Of a stretch of 64,000 nucleotides of DNA, positions 36,773 to 45,866 are shown one piece after another (within the stretch, counting starts at the first letter, position 1; each line of letters starts with the position of its first letter). The notes beneath the pieces are model-generated. The model saw only the letters and a program-made list of their open reading frames with translations, was not told the origin of the DNA and ran no database searches. The DNA is from Pseudomonas fluorescens (lineage in GTDB: Bacteria; Pseudomonadota; Gammaproteobacteria; Pseudomonadales; Pseudomonadaceae): positions 4,766,501 through 4,830,500 of the forward strand of contig NZ_CP012831.1 in NCBI RefSeq assembly GCF_001307275.1. The letters run 5' to 3'. The position numbers and the translations under genes are program-made.

Positions 36773-36797
36773 TTGGGCCACAGTTGTGTGTCAGGGC

Positions 36798-36888
36798 TGG
36801 CCTCATCGCGAGCAAGCTCGCTCCCACATGGGATATTCAGTGATTGTAAAACCTGTGGGAGCGAGCTTGCTCGCGATGAGGCCAGTCC
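36798..36888. repeat. REPIN, outward arrangement with extended arms
   Basis: An inverted then a direct REP. The complementarity extends outward beyond the usual core, with CTGGCCTCA on the left matching TGAGGCCAG on the right, so each arm is about 32 bp. It lies between asd and its paralogue. Confidence 0.9.
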
Positions 36889-36973
36889 AGGCACTGCAAG
36901 TCCCCCAGCCAATTGCCTGCATACCCACCACCCGGTAAAGTGCCGCTCCCCACGTTTTACCTGAGGTAGACCC

Positions 36974-37984
36974 ATGAGCCAGTCCTTTGATATTGCCGTG
37001 ATCGGCGCCACCGGTACTGTCGGCGAAACCCTCGTCCAGATTCTCGAAGAGCGGGACTTCCCGGTTGGCAACCTGCACCTGCTGGCCAGCAGCGAATCGG
37101 CAGGCAGCTCGGTGATGTTTCGCGGCAAAAACGTGCGGGTGCGTGAGGTCGACGAGTTCGATTTCAGTAAAGTCCAACTGGTGTTCTTCGCCGCCGGCCC
37201 GGCGGTGACCCTGAGTTTTGCACCGCGGGCCACGGCGGCTGGCTGTGCGCTGATCGACCTGTCCGGGGCCTTGCCGCCCGAGCAGGCACCGCAGATCGTG
37301 CCGGAAGCCAACGCCCAGGTCCTGGCCGGCTTGGGCAAGCCGTTGCAGGTCAGCAGCCCCAGCGCATCGGCCACGGCCCTGGCGGTCGTGCTGGCGCCAC
37401 TGCGCGAGTGCCTCGATCTGCAGCGCATCAGCCTGACCGCCAGCCTCGCGGTGTCGGCCCAGGGCCGCGTGGCCGTGAGCGAGCTGGCGCGCCAGACCGC
37501 CGAGCTGCTCAACGCCCGTCCGCTGGAACCGAAGTTCTTTGACCGGCAGATGGCGTTCAACCTGCTGGCCCAGGTCGGCGCTCCAGACGAGCAGGGCCAT
37601 ACGTCGCTGGAAAAGCGTCTGGTTCGTGAGTTGCGCCAGGTGCTGAACCAACCTTTGTTAAAGATTTCCGTTACTTGCATTCAAGCCCCGGTGTTTTTTG
37701 GCGATAGCTTTAGCGTGACCGTGCAGTCTGCGAACGCCGTCGACCTGGCCAAGGTCAACGCGGCCCTGGAAGCGGCGCCCGGTATCGAGCTGGTGGAGGC
37801 GGGCGACTACCCGACTGCGGTGGGTGATGCGGTGGGGCAGGATGTGGTCTACGTTGGTCGTGTGCGCGGTGGTATCGACGATCCGACGGAACTGAATATG
37901 TGGCTGACGTCAGATAACGTGCGCAAGGGCGCGGCGCTCAATGCCGTGCAGGTGGCTGAGTTGTTGATAAAAGACTTGCTGTAA
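36974..37984 (+). CDS. Asd paralogue without catalytic residues (Usg-like)
   Basis: A 336-residue homologue of aspartate-semialdehyde dehydrogenase. The Rossmann start IAVIGATGTVGETLVQILEERDFP is intact. The segment that should carry the active-site Cys reads VSSPSASATALAVVLAPL, with no Cys, and the usual GHS is GDS in VFFGDSFSV. This matches the E. coli Usg type, also found after asd in P. aeruginosa, whose role is unclear. It is likely catalytically dead as a dehydrogenase. fimV follows after a 210-bp gap. Confidence 0.88.
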   Translation: MSQSFDIAVIGATGTVGETLVQILEERDFPVGNLHLLASSESAGSSVMFRGKNVRVREVDEFDFSKVQLVFFAAGPAVTLSFAPRATAAGCALIDLSGALPPEQAPQIVPEANAQVLAGLGKPLQVSSPSASATALAVVLAPLRECLDLQRISLTASLAVSAQGRVAVSELARQTAELLNARPLEPKFFDRQMAFNLLAQVGAPDEQGHTSLEKRLVRELRQVLNQPLLKISVTCIQAPVFFGDSFSVTVQSANAVDLAKVNAALEAAPGIELVEAGDYPTAVGDAVGQDVVYVGRVRGGIDDPTELNMWLTSDNVRKGAALNAVQVAELLIKDLL

Positions 37985-38194
37985 AAGATACTTGGCATCA
38001 ATTTGTCGAATGATTCTAGCTGGGCGCTATGCTTGGCCGGAGTGCTGAAGGCGAACATCCCTCTGGGGGACTTTCCCGGGGCATGAGTGAAATGATCGCG
38101 CGCACCGTCGTTTAGGGGCTGCGCGCAATGCCTTACGGCAGCGGCATCAATACCTTCTCGCTGGCCGAGGAATGTTCAAACAAAGGAAGAGGCT

Positions 38195-40792
38195 ATGGTT
38201 CAAGTTCGCAAACTGGTGTTAGCAATAGCGGCCGCCTCGGCGCTGTCCTCCGGTATGGCGCAAGCGCTCGGGCTCGGGGAACTGACCCTGAAGTCGACGC
38301 CGAACCAGCCTCTGGTCGCCGAGATCGAGTTGCTCGACGTCCAGCAACTGACCGCCGCCGAAGTCGTGCCGAGCCTGGCCTCGCCCGACGATTTCGCCAA
38401 GGCCGGGGTCGACCGCCAGGCCTTTCTCAATGACCTGAGCTTCACCCCGGTGATCAACGCCAACGGCAAGAGTGTCTTGCGGGTCACGTCCAGCCGACCT
38501 CTGTCCGAGCCCATGGTCAAGTTCCTGGTGCAGGTGATGTGGCCCAACGGCCGTCTGCTGCGCGACTACAGCGTATTGCTCGATCCCTCCAAATTCTCGC
38601 CGCAGGCCGCCGACGCGGCCCGGGCAAAACCGCCCCAGGTCGTGGCCACGCCGGTCACCGGGGCCACCAAGCCTTCCCAATACACCACCACGCCGCGCGA
38701 TACCCTGTGGGAAATCGCCGCCAAGGTGCGCAACGGCGGGTCGGTCCAGCAAACCATGCTGGCGATTCAGGCGTTGAACCCGAACGCGTTCATCAACGGC
38801 AACATCAACCTGCTCAAGACCGGCCAGGTGTTGCGCCTGCCGGATCCGGTGCAAAGCACGGCGTTGCCGCAGCCCCAGGCCATCGCCGAAGTGGCTGCGC
38901 AGAACGCCGCCTGGCGCTCGGGGCGTCGTACCGTGGCGGGTGCTGGCAAACAGCAGCTGGATGCCACCAAGCGTGGCCGTGGCGAAGGCGCGCCGGCACA
39001 GGCGGCCGGTCGCGACAACTTGAGCCTGGTGTCGGCCGATTCGGCGAAAGCGGGCGGCAAGGGCAAGGGCGCTGCTGGCGATGCCCAGGCGCTGACCAAC
39101 AAGCTTGCGGTTACCCAGGAAAGCCTCGATTCGGCTCGTCGGGATAACGAAGAACTGAAAAGCCGCATGGCGGATCTGCAGAGCCAACTGGACAAACTGC
39201 AGCGCCTGATCGAGCTGAAGAACAATCAACTGGCCAAGATGCAGGCCGAAGGTGCCGCGGTTCCGCCTGCTGGCGAGGCACCTGCGGCGATGTCCGCAGA
39301 GCTGACCCCTGCGCCAGCGGCACAGGCCCCGACGACTGCACCTGCTCCTGCGCCAGAAACGACCCCGGAAGCGACACCACCTGCCGCACCGGTCGAGCCG
39401 ACGCCTGTCGCGTCCAACGAGCAAAAATACAACGACCTGCTGACCAATCCGATCCTGCTGGGGTTGATTGGCGGCGGCGCGCTGCTTTTGCTGTTGCTGC
39501 TGTTGTTGCTCGCCCGTCGCCGCAAGGCCCAGCAGGAAGCGGAAAAACACTTGCGCATGGCCCGGGCCCTCGAGGAGGAGGCTGACTTCTCCCCGGAGCT
39601 CGATCTGCCCCCGAGCAGCTTCGAGGGCATTGATGTTCCACCACCTAGCGTAAAGCTTGAGCCAAAACCCGCGCCGGCCCCTGCGCCAGCCCCCAAGCCG
39701 GCCCCGGTGGTCGCGCCTGTGGTGGTCACGCCGCCTATCGCCGCGCCATTGGTGGCTCCGGCCGCCGATCGCTTCGACGACGTGCTGCCCCAGGCCCAGT
39801 CTCATATGGACCGCGGTCGCTTGAACCAGGCCGCTGACCTGCTCGAGCAGGGCATCAAGGCCGAACCCCAGCGCAGCGACCTGCGCCTGAAGTTGATGGA
39901 AGTTTACGGCCAGCAGGGCGACCGCGACGCCTTTGTCGCCCAGGAACGCCAACTGGTGGCCAATGGCGACAACTTCGCCCAGGTCGAACAGCTGAAAAGC
40001 CGTTTCCCGGCCATGGTGGTCGCTACCGCCGCCGGCCTGGCCGCGGCGGCAGTGGCTGCAGAGCTGGACGCGCAGTACGTCAAGGACCTGCTGGAAGACA
40101 AGTCGCCCACCGACGAGGAGCTGGACAGCGCCTTCGACCTGAGCCTGGACGACCTGGAAGCTCCGGTCGCACCCGCGCCGGAGCCTGTCGCCGAGCTGGA
40201 CGCGTTCCCGGAAGACGACGACCTGAGTTTCGAGTCGGTGCTCAAGCAGCAGACTGAAGCCAGCGCGAGCTTGGACGACCTGTCGGAATTCGACCTGGAC
40301 CTGGGGGCCGACGCGCCGACCCCGGTCCCGGCGCTCGATGACGAAGACTTCCTGCTGGACCTGGGTGACGATCTCAAGGGCCTGGACCTTCCAGCAGCCG
40401 AAACGCCGGCCCTGGACGATACACCGGCCGACGATCTCGAACTGCCGGCAGATTTTGACCTGTCCCTTGCCGACGAGATGGATGTCCATGATCGGCCAAA
40501 GGATGCCTTTGAATCCGAGCTGGACGATGTGAACGCCGAACTGGATCGCCTGTCCGACAGCTTGGCCCAGCCGACCTTCACCGCTGAAGATGCCATGGTT
40601 GGTGCTGAAGACGAGCCGGACTTCGACTTCCTCAGCGGTACCGACGAGGTGGCGACCAAGCTCGATCTGGCCCAGGCCTATATCGACATGGGCGACAACG
40701 ACGGCGCCCGCGACATCCTTGGCGAAGTCCTCAGCGAAGGCGATGCGACTCAGAAGAGCGAAGCGCAGGAGATGTTGTCGCGTTTGGTGTAA
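38195..40792 (+). CDS. fimV: Polar hub protein FimV/HubP
   Basis: An 865-residue inner-membrane protein that organises the cell pole, type IV pili and chemotaxis. A signal peptide (residues 1-25) precedes the FimV N-terminal domain (LGELTLKSTPNQPLVAEIELLD). A LysM peptidoglycan-binding domain near 165-220 follows (TTPRDTLWEIAAKVR, LKTGQVLRLPD), then a coiled coil near 300-350 and a Pro/Ala-rich linker. One transmembrane helix lies near residue 425 (LIGGGALLLLLLLLLLA). A long acidic cytoplasmic region follows, ending in the conserved TPR-like motif KLDLAQAYIDMGDNDGARDI. The length and order are normal for the family. Confidence 0.95.
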   Translation: MVQVRKLVLAIAAASALSSGMAQALGLGELTLKSTPNQPLVAEIELLDVQQLTAAEVVPSLASPDDFAKAGVDRQAFLNDLSFTPVINANGKSVLRVTSSRPLSEPMVKFLVQVMWPNGRLLRDYSVLLDPSKFSPQAADAARAKPPQVVATPVTGATKPSQYTTTPRDTLWEIAAKVRNGGSVQQTMLAIQALNPNAFINGNINLLKTGQVLRLPDPVQSTALPQPQAIAEVAAQNAAWRSGRRTVAGAGKQQLDATKRGRGEGAPAQAAGRDNLSLVSADSAKAGGKGKGAAGDAQALTNKLAVTQESLDSARRDNEELKSRMADLQSQLDKLQRLIELKNNQLAKMQAEGAAVPPAGEAPAAMSAELTPAPAAQAPTTAPAPAPETTPEATPPAAPVEPTPVASNEQKYNDLLTNPILLGLIGGGALLLLLLLLLLARRRKAQQEAEKHLRMARALEEEADFSPELDLPPSSFEGIDVPPPSVKLEPKPAPAPAPAPKPAPVVAPVVVTPPIAAPLVAPAADRFDDVLPQAQSHMDRGRLNQAADLLEQGIKAEPQRSDLRLKLMEVYGQQGDRDAFVAQERQLVANGDNFAQVEQLKSRFPAMVVATAAGLAAAAVAAELDAQYVKDLLEDKSPTDEELDSAFDLSLDDLEAPVAPAPEPVAELDAFPEDDDLSFESVLKQQTEASASLDDLSEFDLDLGADAPTPVPALDDEDFLLDLGDDLKGLDLPAAETPALDDTPADDLELPADFDLSLADEMDVHDRPKDAFESELDDVNAELDRLSDSLAQPTFTAEDAMVGAEDEPDFDFLSGTDEVATKLDLAQAYIDMGDNDGARDILGEVLSEGDATQKSEAQEMLSRLV

Positions 40793-40806
40793 GTCAGTAG
40801 TTAGAC

Positions 40807-40839
40807 AAAAACGGCAGCCGGTGAGGCTGCCGTTTTTGT
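40807..40839 (+). terminator. Terminator of fimV
   Basis: A hairpin AACGGCAGCC-GGTGA-GGCTGCCGTT between an A-run and a T-run, 14 bases after the stop. Confidence 0.92.
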
Positions 40840-40868
40840 TTACAGCAGGATTTTTGGTGTCTGGGCTG

Positions 40869-40996
40869 GCCTCATCGCGAGCAAGCTCGGCTCCCACAGT
40901 GATCTGCTTCCACAGGGATCTGCTCCCACAGTGATCTGCTTCCACAGGGATCTGGGTGCTATCCCTTGTGGGAGCCGAGCTTGCTCGCGATAGCGC
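40869..40996. repeat. REPIN with matched one-base insertions and an inner tandem repeat
   Basis: An inverted REP with CTCGGCTCCCAC and a direct REP with GTGGGAGCCGAG flank a spacer. Both arms carry the same extra base relative to the standard core, so they still pair. The spacer holds a ~32-bp unit (CTCCCACAGTGATCTGC..., then TTCCACAGGGATCTG) repeated about twice (from 40891 and 40923). Confidence 0.9.
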
Positions 40997-41120
40997 CCGT
41001 CGATCCAACCCAGGACCACCAGTTACACTGGCATCCCGCCCAGTCGGCCTTATAATGCCCGCCTTTGCGTACTCAGCAGGCTGTAATTCCTTGGCAAACA
41101 TAGACAACCCGGCCGCCGAA

Positions 41121-41945
41121 ATGGCGGCCGACGGCTTTTTTCGGATCGCCTTGGGCGTTGAATACAAAGGCTCGCGCTACCGTGGCTGGCAGCGCCAGGC
41201 ATCCGGTGTATTGACGGTGCAGGAAACCCTCGAAAACGCACTGTCCAAAGTCGCCGACTCGCCCGTGTCGTTGCATTGCGCCGGCCGGACCGATGCCGGC
41301 GTGCATGCCTGCGGCCAGGTGGTGCATTTCGACACCCAGGTCGAACGCTCGATGAAAGCCTGGGTCATGGGCGCCAACATCAACTTGCCCCATGACGTCA
41401 GCGTCAGTTGGGCCAAGGTGATGCCGGCGCATTTCCATGCCCGCTTCAAAGCCATCGCCCGGCGTTATCGCTACGTGATCTACAACGATCAGATCCGTCC
41501 GGCGCACCTGAACGAAGAAATCACCTGGAACCACCGCCCGCTGGACGTCGAGCGCATGGCCGAAGCCGCGCAATACCTGGTCGGTGTCCACGATTTCAGC
41601 GCCTTCCGCGCGGGCCAGTGCCAGGCCAAGTCGCCGATCAAGGAGCTGCATCACCTGCGCGTGACCCGGCACGGCAAGATGATCGTGCTCGACATCCGCG
41701 CCAGCGCCTTCCTGCATCACATGGTGCGCAACATTGCCGGGGTGCTGATGACCATTGGCGCTGGCGAGCGACCGGTGGAGTGGATCAAGGAAGTGCTCGA
41801 CAGTCGCGTCCGCCGTTCCGGCGGCGTCACGGCGCATCCGTTTGGCCTGTACCTGGTACAGGTGGAATATCGCGATGAATTCGAGCTGCCGGAGCGTTAC
41901 ATCGGGCCACATTTCCTCACCGGCTTCTCGGAACTCGACGGCTGA
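41121..41945 (+). CDS. truA: tRNA pseudouridine(38-40) synthase
   Basis: A 274-residue enzyme that isomerises uridines 38-40 in tRNA anticodon arms. The catalytic Asp is in CAGRTDAGVHACGQVVHF near residue 55. RRYRYVIYN and the C-terminal FLHHMVRNIAG are diagnostic. The start is uncertain: ATG at 41121 gives a length near E. coli TruA (270), while an in-frame TTG at 41091 and ATG at 41055 would add 10 or 22 residues. trpF follows after a 63-base gap. Confidence 0.93.
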   Translation: MAADGFFRIALGVEYKGSRYRGWQRQASGVLTVQETLENALSKVADSPVSLHCAGRTDAGVHACGQVVHFDTQVERSMKAWVMGANINLPHDVSVSWAKVMPAHFHARFKAIARRYRYVIYNDQIRPAHLNEEITWNHRPLDVERMAEAAQYLVGVHDFSAFRAGQCQAKSPIKELHHLRVTRHGKMIVLDIRASAFLHHMVRNIAGVLMTIGAGERPVEWIKEVLDSRVRRSGGVTAHPFGLYLVQVEYRDEFELPERYIGPHFLTGFSELDG

Positions 41946-42008
41946 CGCCCTCCGCAGCATTTGTTACCATCCGGGACTTTCACGGATTTGCCTGAGGTTT
42001 TAGCCACC

Positions 42009-42632
42009 ATGCCCGTCGTTCGCAGCAAGATTTGCGGGATCACCCGCGTCGAGGACGCGTTGGCGGCGGTCGAGGCCGGGGCCGATGCCATCGGGCTGGT
42101 GTTCTATGCCAAGAGCCCGCGGGCGGTGACGGTGCAGCAGGCGCGGGCGATCGTCCAGGCCTTGCCGCCGTTCGTGACACCCGTAGGGTTGTTCGTCAAT
42201 GCCAGTCGTTGCGAGCTGGGCGAGATCCTCGATGCCGTGCCGCTGGGCTTGTTGCAGTTCCATGGCGACGAAACCCCGGCCGATTGCGAAGGCTGGCATC
42301 GTCCGTATATCAAGGCGTTGCGGGTCAAGGCCGGTGACGACATCGCCGCCGGTTGCGCAGCCTTTGCCGGTGCCAGCGGCATCTTGCTGGACACCTATGT
42401 GGAAGGCGTGCCCGGCGGTACCGGCGAAGCATTCGACTGGTCGCTGGTGCCACGAGGCCTGAGCAAGCCGATCATCCTGGCCGGTGGCCTGACGGCGGAG
42501 AACGTCGCCGCGGCCATTCGCCAGGTTCGCCCCTACGCGGTGGATGTGAGCGGCGGGGTGGAGCAGGGCAAGGGCATCAAGGATCCGGCAAAGATTCGTG
42601 CGTTCATGGCTGCTGTTCGCAACAGCCAGTAG
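42009..42632 (+). CDS. trpF: Phosphoribosylanthranilate isomerase
   Basis: A 207-residue TIM barrel that catalyses the Amadori rearrangement in tryptophan synthesis. The catalytic Cys is in SKICGITRVEDA at the N-terminus and the Asp in ILLDTYVEGVPGGTGEAFDW near residue 130. The phosphate-binding ends ILAGGLTAENV and VDVSGGVEQGKGIKD are visible. The ATG at 42009 is chosen to start MPVVRSKICG. The tryptophan pathway is otherwise absent from this window. Confidence 0.97.
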   Translation: MPVVRSKICGITRVEDALAAVEAGADAIGLVFYAKSPRAVTVQQARAIVQALPPFVTPVGLFVNASRCELGEILDAVPLGLLQFHGDETPADCEGWHRPYIKALRVKAGDDIAAGCAAFAGASGILLDTYVEGVPGGTGEAFDWSLVPRGLSKPIILAGGLTAENVAAAIRQVRPYAVDVSGGVEQGKGIKDPAKIRAFMAAVRNSQ

Positions 42633-42897
42633 TCAATGTGACGGCTGGCAGACTGCCGCCGTCCATACCTGCACTGTACAAAGCAGGCAGGCGCCGCCTC
42701 CGGGTGGGCCGATAGCGTAGGGGCAACCGCAGTGCAGCGGTTGCCGGGATGGTTGAGGGGATTGGGCTGCACGCAGGTCATGTTTCGCGCTGACCGTGGT
42801 GGCCGTTCGACCCTCGCCGCACAATGAATTTAGCTCAAGGGCATACGCGGGGCCGCGAACCAGAGCGTTCGGGCCGCCGGTACTGGAGAAAGAAAGC

Positions 42898-43818
42898 ATG
42901 AGCAACTGGTTGGTAGACAAACTGATCCCTTCGATCATGCGTTCCGAGGTGAAGAAAAGCTCGGTGCCTGAAGGTCTGTGGCACAAATGTCCATCCTGCG
43001 AGGCGGTGCTGTACCGTCCCGAGCTGGAAAAGACCCTGGACGTTTGCCCCAAGTGCAACCACCACATGCGCATCGGCGCGCGTGCCCGTATCGATATTTT
43101 CCTGGACGCAGAAGGCCGCGTGGAGCTGGGCGCCGACCTCGAGCCGGTGGATCGCCTGAAATTCCGCGACGGCAAGAAATACAAGGATCGCCTGACCGCT
43201 GCCCAGAAGCAGACCGGTGAAAAAGACGCCCTGGTGTCCATGAGCGGCACCTTGCTGGGCATGCCGGTGGTGGTCTCGGCCTTCGAATTCTCCTTCATGG
43301 GCGGTTCCATGGGCGCCATCGTCGGTGAGCGTTTCGTTCGCGCCGCCAACCATGCCCTGGAAAACCGTTGCCCGATGATCTGCTTCGCCGCTTCCGGCGG
43401 TGCGCGGATGCAGGAAGCGCTGATCTCCCTGATGCAAATGGCCAAGACCTCCGCGGTGCTGGCGCGTCTGCGTGAAGAAGGCATTCCGTTCATCTCGGTG
43501 CTGACCGACCCGGTCTACGGCGGTGTTTCCGCGAGCCTGGCCATGCTGGGCGACGTCATCGTCGGCGAGCCGAAAGCCCTGATCGGCTTCGCCGGCCCGC
43601 GTGTGATCGAGCAGACCGTACGTGAAAAACTGCCGGAAGGCTTCCAGCGCAGTGAGTTCCTGCTGGAGCACGGCGCCATCGACATGATCATCCATCGCCA
43701 GGAGCTGCGTCCGCGCCTGGGCAATCTGCTGGCGCAACTGATGGGCCTGCCGACGCCGACATTCGTCGCCGCACCGATCGAGCCGATCGTGGTTCCGCCA
43801 GTGCCTGCCGGGCTATGA
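42898..43818 (+). CDS. accD: Acetyl-CoA carboxylase carboxyltransferase beta subunit
   Basis: A 306-residue subunit that transfers the carboxyl group from biotin to acetyl-CoA, the first step of fatty acid synthesis. The zinc ribbon lies at about residues 27-50 (CPSC...CPKCNHH). The crotonase-fold core has GSMGAIVGERFVRA and CFAASGGARMQEALISLMQM. The ATG at 42898 follows a 265-bp gap in which I see no clear element. Its stop overlaps the folC start (ATGA), so the two are translationally coupled, as is common in proteobacteria. Confidence 0.97.
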   Translation: MSNWLVDKLIPSIMRSEVKKSSVPEGLWHKCPSCEAVLYRPELEKTLDVCPKCNHHMRIGARARIDIFLDAEGRVELGADLEPVDRLKFRDGKKYKDRLTAAQKQTGEKDALVSMSGTLLGMPVVVSAFEFSFMGGSMGAIVGERFVRAANHALENRCPMICFAASGGARMQEALISLMQMAKTSAVLARLREEGIPFISVLTDPVYGGVSASLAMLGDVIVGEPKALIGFAGPRVIEQTVREKLPEGFQRSEFLLEHGAIDMIIHRQELRPRLGNLLAQLMGLPTPTFVAAPIEPIVVPPVPAGL

Positions 43819-45122
43819 CCCAACGCACCCTGGGCGACTGGCTTGTCTACCTCGAGCAGTTGCATCCATCGGTCATCGACATGGGGCTGGAGCGCTCGCA
43901 ATCGGTAGCGTCCCGCATGGGACTGGCCAAGCCGGCGCCCCGGGTCATCACTGTCACCGGCACCAATGGCAAGGGTTCGACCTGCGCCTTCGTGGCCTCG
44001 CTGCTGCGGGCCCAGGGGCTGAGCGTCGGTGTCTACAGCTCGCCGCACCTGCTGCGCTACAACGAGCGGGTGCAAGTGAACGGCGTCGAAGCCACTGACG
44101 CCCAGCTGTGCGAAGCCTTTGCCGCGGTGGAAGCCGGGCGAGGCGATACAACCCTCACGTATTTCGAGATGGGCACCCTGGCGGCGTTCTGGTTGTTTGC
44201 CCGTGCCGGCCTCGATGCGGTCGTGCTGGAAGTCGGCCTGGGCGGGCGGCTGGATACGGTCAACCTGGTGGACGCCGACATTGCACTGGTCACCAGCATT
44301 GGCGTGGACCATGCCGATTACCTGGGCGATACCCGCGAATCCGTGGCCTTCGAGAAGGCCGGCATCTTCCGCCAGGGCGCGCCTGCGCTCTGTGGCGATC
44401 TCAATCCTCCCCAGCCATTGCTGGACAAGGTTCGCGAACTGAGCTGCCCGTTCTTTCTGCGGGGTCGGGATTTCGACCTGGCGATGACCGAGCAGCATTG
44501 GCAATGGCGCGGCAGCGACCTGCGCGGCAATCCGGTGGAGTTGCGCGACCTGCCGCTGCTGGACCTGCCGATGGAAAACGCTGCGCTGGCGCTCCAGGCC
44601 TACTTGTTGCTGGGCTTGCCCTGGGAAGCCGGGCAAATCGTTCAGGCGTTGCAGGCGACCCGTGTGGTCGGGCGCCTCGACCGCCGTCAGTTCGATTGGC
44701 AAGGCAAACGCCTGAACCTGTTGCTGGACGTCGGTCATAACCCCCATGCGGCGCAGTACCTGGCCGAGCGCCTGGCGCGGCGGCCGGTGGCAGGGCGGCG
44801 CCTGGCGGTGTTCGGGCTGCTGGCCGACAAGGATCTGGATGGCGTTGTCCAGGCGTTGGATGCTAGTGTCCAGCACTGGGCGGTAACGCCGCTGGATTCG
44901 CCGCGCTCGCGTACGGCGGCTGAGCTGCAGGAGGCCTTGCAGCGTCACGGTGCTTCAGTGCAAGCCTACGCCAGTGTGGCCGCCGCCCTGGAAGGGCAGT
45001 GCGCCCTGGCGACGGTCGATGATGAAATCCTGCTGTTCGGATCATTTTTTTGTGTTGCCGAGGCCCTTCAATGGTTGGCCCGGCGCTCCACGGAGGAAGC
45101 TGCAGATGGCATTGCTGGATAA
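43815..45122 (+). CDS. folC: Dihydrofolate/folylpolyglutamate synthase
   Basis: A 435-residue Mur-ligase-like enzyme that adds glutamate to dihydropteroate and to folates. The P-loop is VTGTNGKGSTCAFVASLL near residue 40. The SPHLLRYNERVQVNG and DVGHNPHAAQYLA blocks are characteristic. The start overlaps the accD stop by four bases and its end overlaps the SPOR gene by 17 bases. Both accD and folC occupy the same conserved slot in other Pseudomonas. Confidence 0.96.
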   Translation: MTQRTLGDWLVYLEQLHPSVIDMGLERSQSVASRMGLAKPAPRVITVTGTNGKGSTCAFVASLLRAQGLSVGVYSSPHLLRYNERVQVNGVEATDAQLCEAFAAVEAGRGDTTLTYFEMGTLAAFWLFARAGLDAVVLEVGLGGRLDTVNLVDADIALVTSIGVDHADYLGDTRESVAFEKAGIFRQGAPALCGDLNPPQPLLDKVRELSCPFFLRGRDFDLAMTEQHWQWRGSDLRGNPVELRDLPLLDLPMENAALALQAYLLLGLPWEAGQIVQALQATRVVGRLDRRQFDWQGKRLNLLLDVGHNPHAAQYLAERLARRPVAGRRLAVFGLLADKDLDGVVQALDASVQHWAVTPLDSPRSRTAAELQEALQRHGASVQAYASVAAALEGQCALATVDDEILLFGSFFCVAEALQWLARRSTEEAADGIAG

Positions 45123-45777
45123 AGCGTACAAGCAGCGCATGGTCGGGGCCCTGGTGTTGGTGGCCCTGGCGGTGATATTCCTGCCGATGCTGTTTTCCCG
45201 CCAGGACGAGCAGCGCCAGGTCACGGTCGACGCGCCAGTCGCCCCCCAGGCGCCTTCGGTGCCGCCTGTGCAGGTCGAGCCGGTGGCTGTGCCCGAGCCC
45301 CAGGCGTTGCCTCAGGAGCCGGTGCCAAGCGACGAGGAACTGGCTGAGCAACCTGCTGCGCCCTCCACGCCGATTGCACCGGCGCCTGCCACGCCGGCTC
45401 CCGCCGCACCGAGCAAACCGGCTGTCGCACCCGTGCCTGTTCCAGCGGCTCCGGCGATCAAGCCGGCCCCGAGCCAGCCGATCACCGCCGCCCCGGCCAA
45501 GCCGGACACGACCCAGAGTCGTGTGGATGCCAATGGCCTGTCGGTCAGTTGGTCGGTGCAACTGGCCAGCCTGACCAGTCGCGAAAGTGCCGAGAACTTG
45601 CAGAAAACCTTGCGCAGCCAGGGCTATAACGCCTACATCCGTTCCGCCGATGGCAAGAATCGGGTGTTTGTCGGTCCGCTGATCGAGCGCGCCGAGGCCG
45701 ACCGCCTGCGTGACCTGCTCAGCCGCCAGCAAAACCTCAAGGGGTTCGTCGTGCGCTTCCAGCCAGAGCGTGGTTGA
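45106..45777 (+). CDS. SPOR-domain protein (DedD-like)
   Basis: A 223-residue bitopic inner-membrane protein. A short cytoplasmic N-terminus is followed by a transmembrane helix at about residues 12-31 (MVGALVLVALAVIFLPMLF), a long Pro/Ala-rich periplasmic linker to residue ~140, and a C-terminal SPOR domain (VSWSVQLASLTSRESAENL, then NRVFVGPLIERAEADRL). SPOR domains bind denuded peptidoglycan at the division septum, so it is probably a division protein like E. coli DedD. The ATG lies inside the end of folC; cvpA follows. Confidence 0.9.
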   Translation: MALLDKAYKQRMVGALVLVALAVIFLPMLFSRQDEQRQVTVDAPVAPQAPSVPPVQVEPVAVPEPQALPQEPVPSDEELAEQPAAPSTPIAPAPATPAPAAPSKPAVAPVPVPAAPAIKPAPSQPITAAPAKPDTTQSRVDANGLSVSWSVQLASLTSRESAENLQKTLRSQGYNAYIRSADGKNRVFVGPLIERAEADRLRDLLSRQQNLKGFVVRFQPERG

Positions 45778-45866
45778 CGGCGATTTAGCTGATTTGAATC
45801 ACGCAGCTTACCGACAGCCCTGGGCTCTGCTAAAATGCGCCGCCTTATCCGTCTGTAGGCTGCACC

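Noticed and set aside
38219..41167. A 982-codon frame opposite fimV
   Set aside because: A shadow of fimV with repetitive Arg/Gly/Gln composition; it runs through the fimV terminator and a REPIN.
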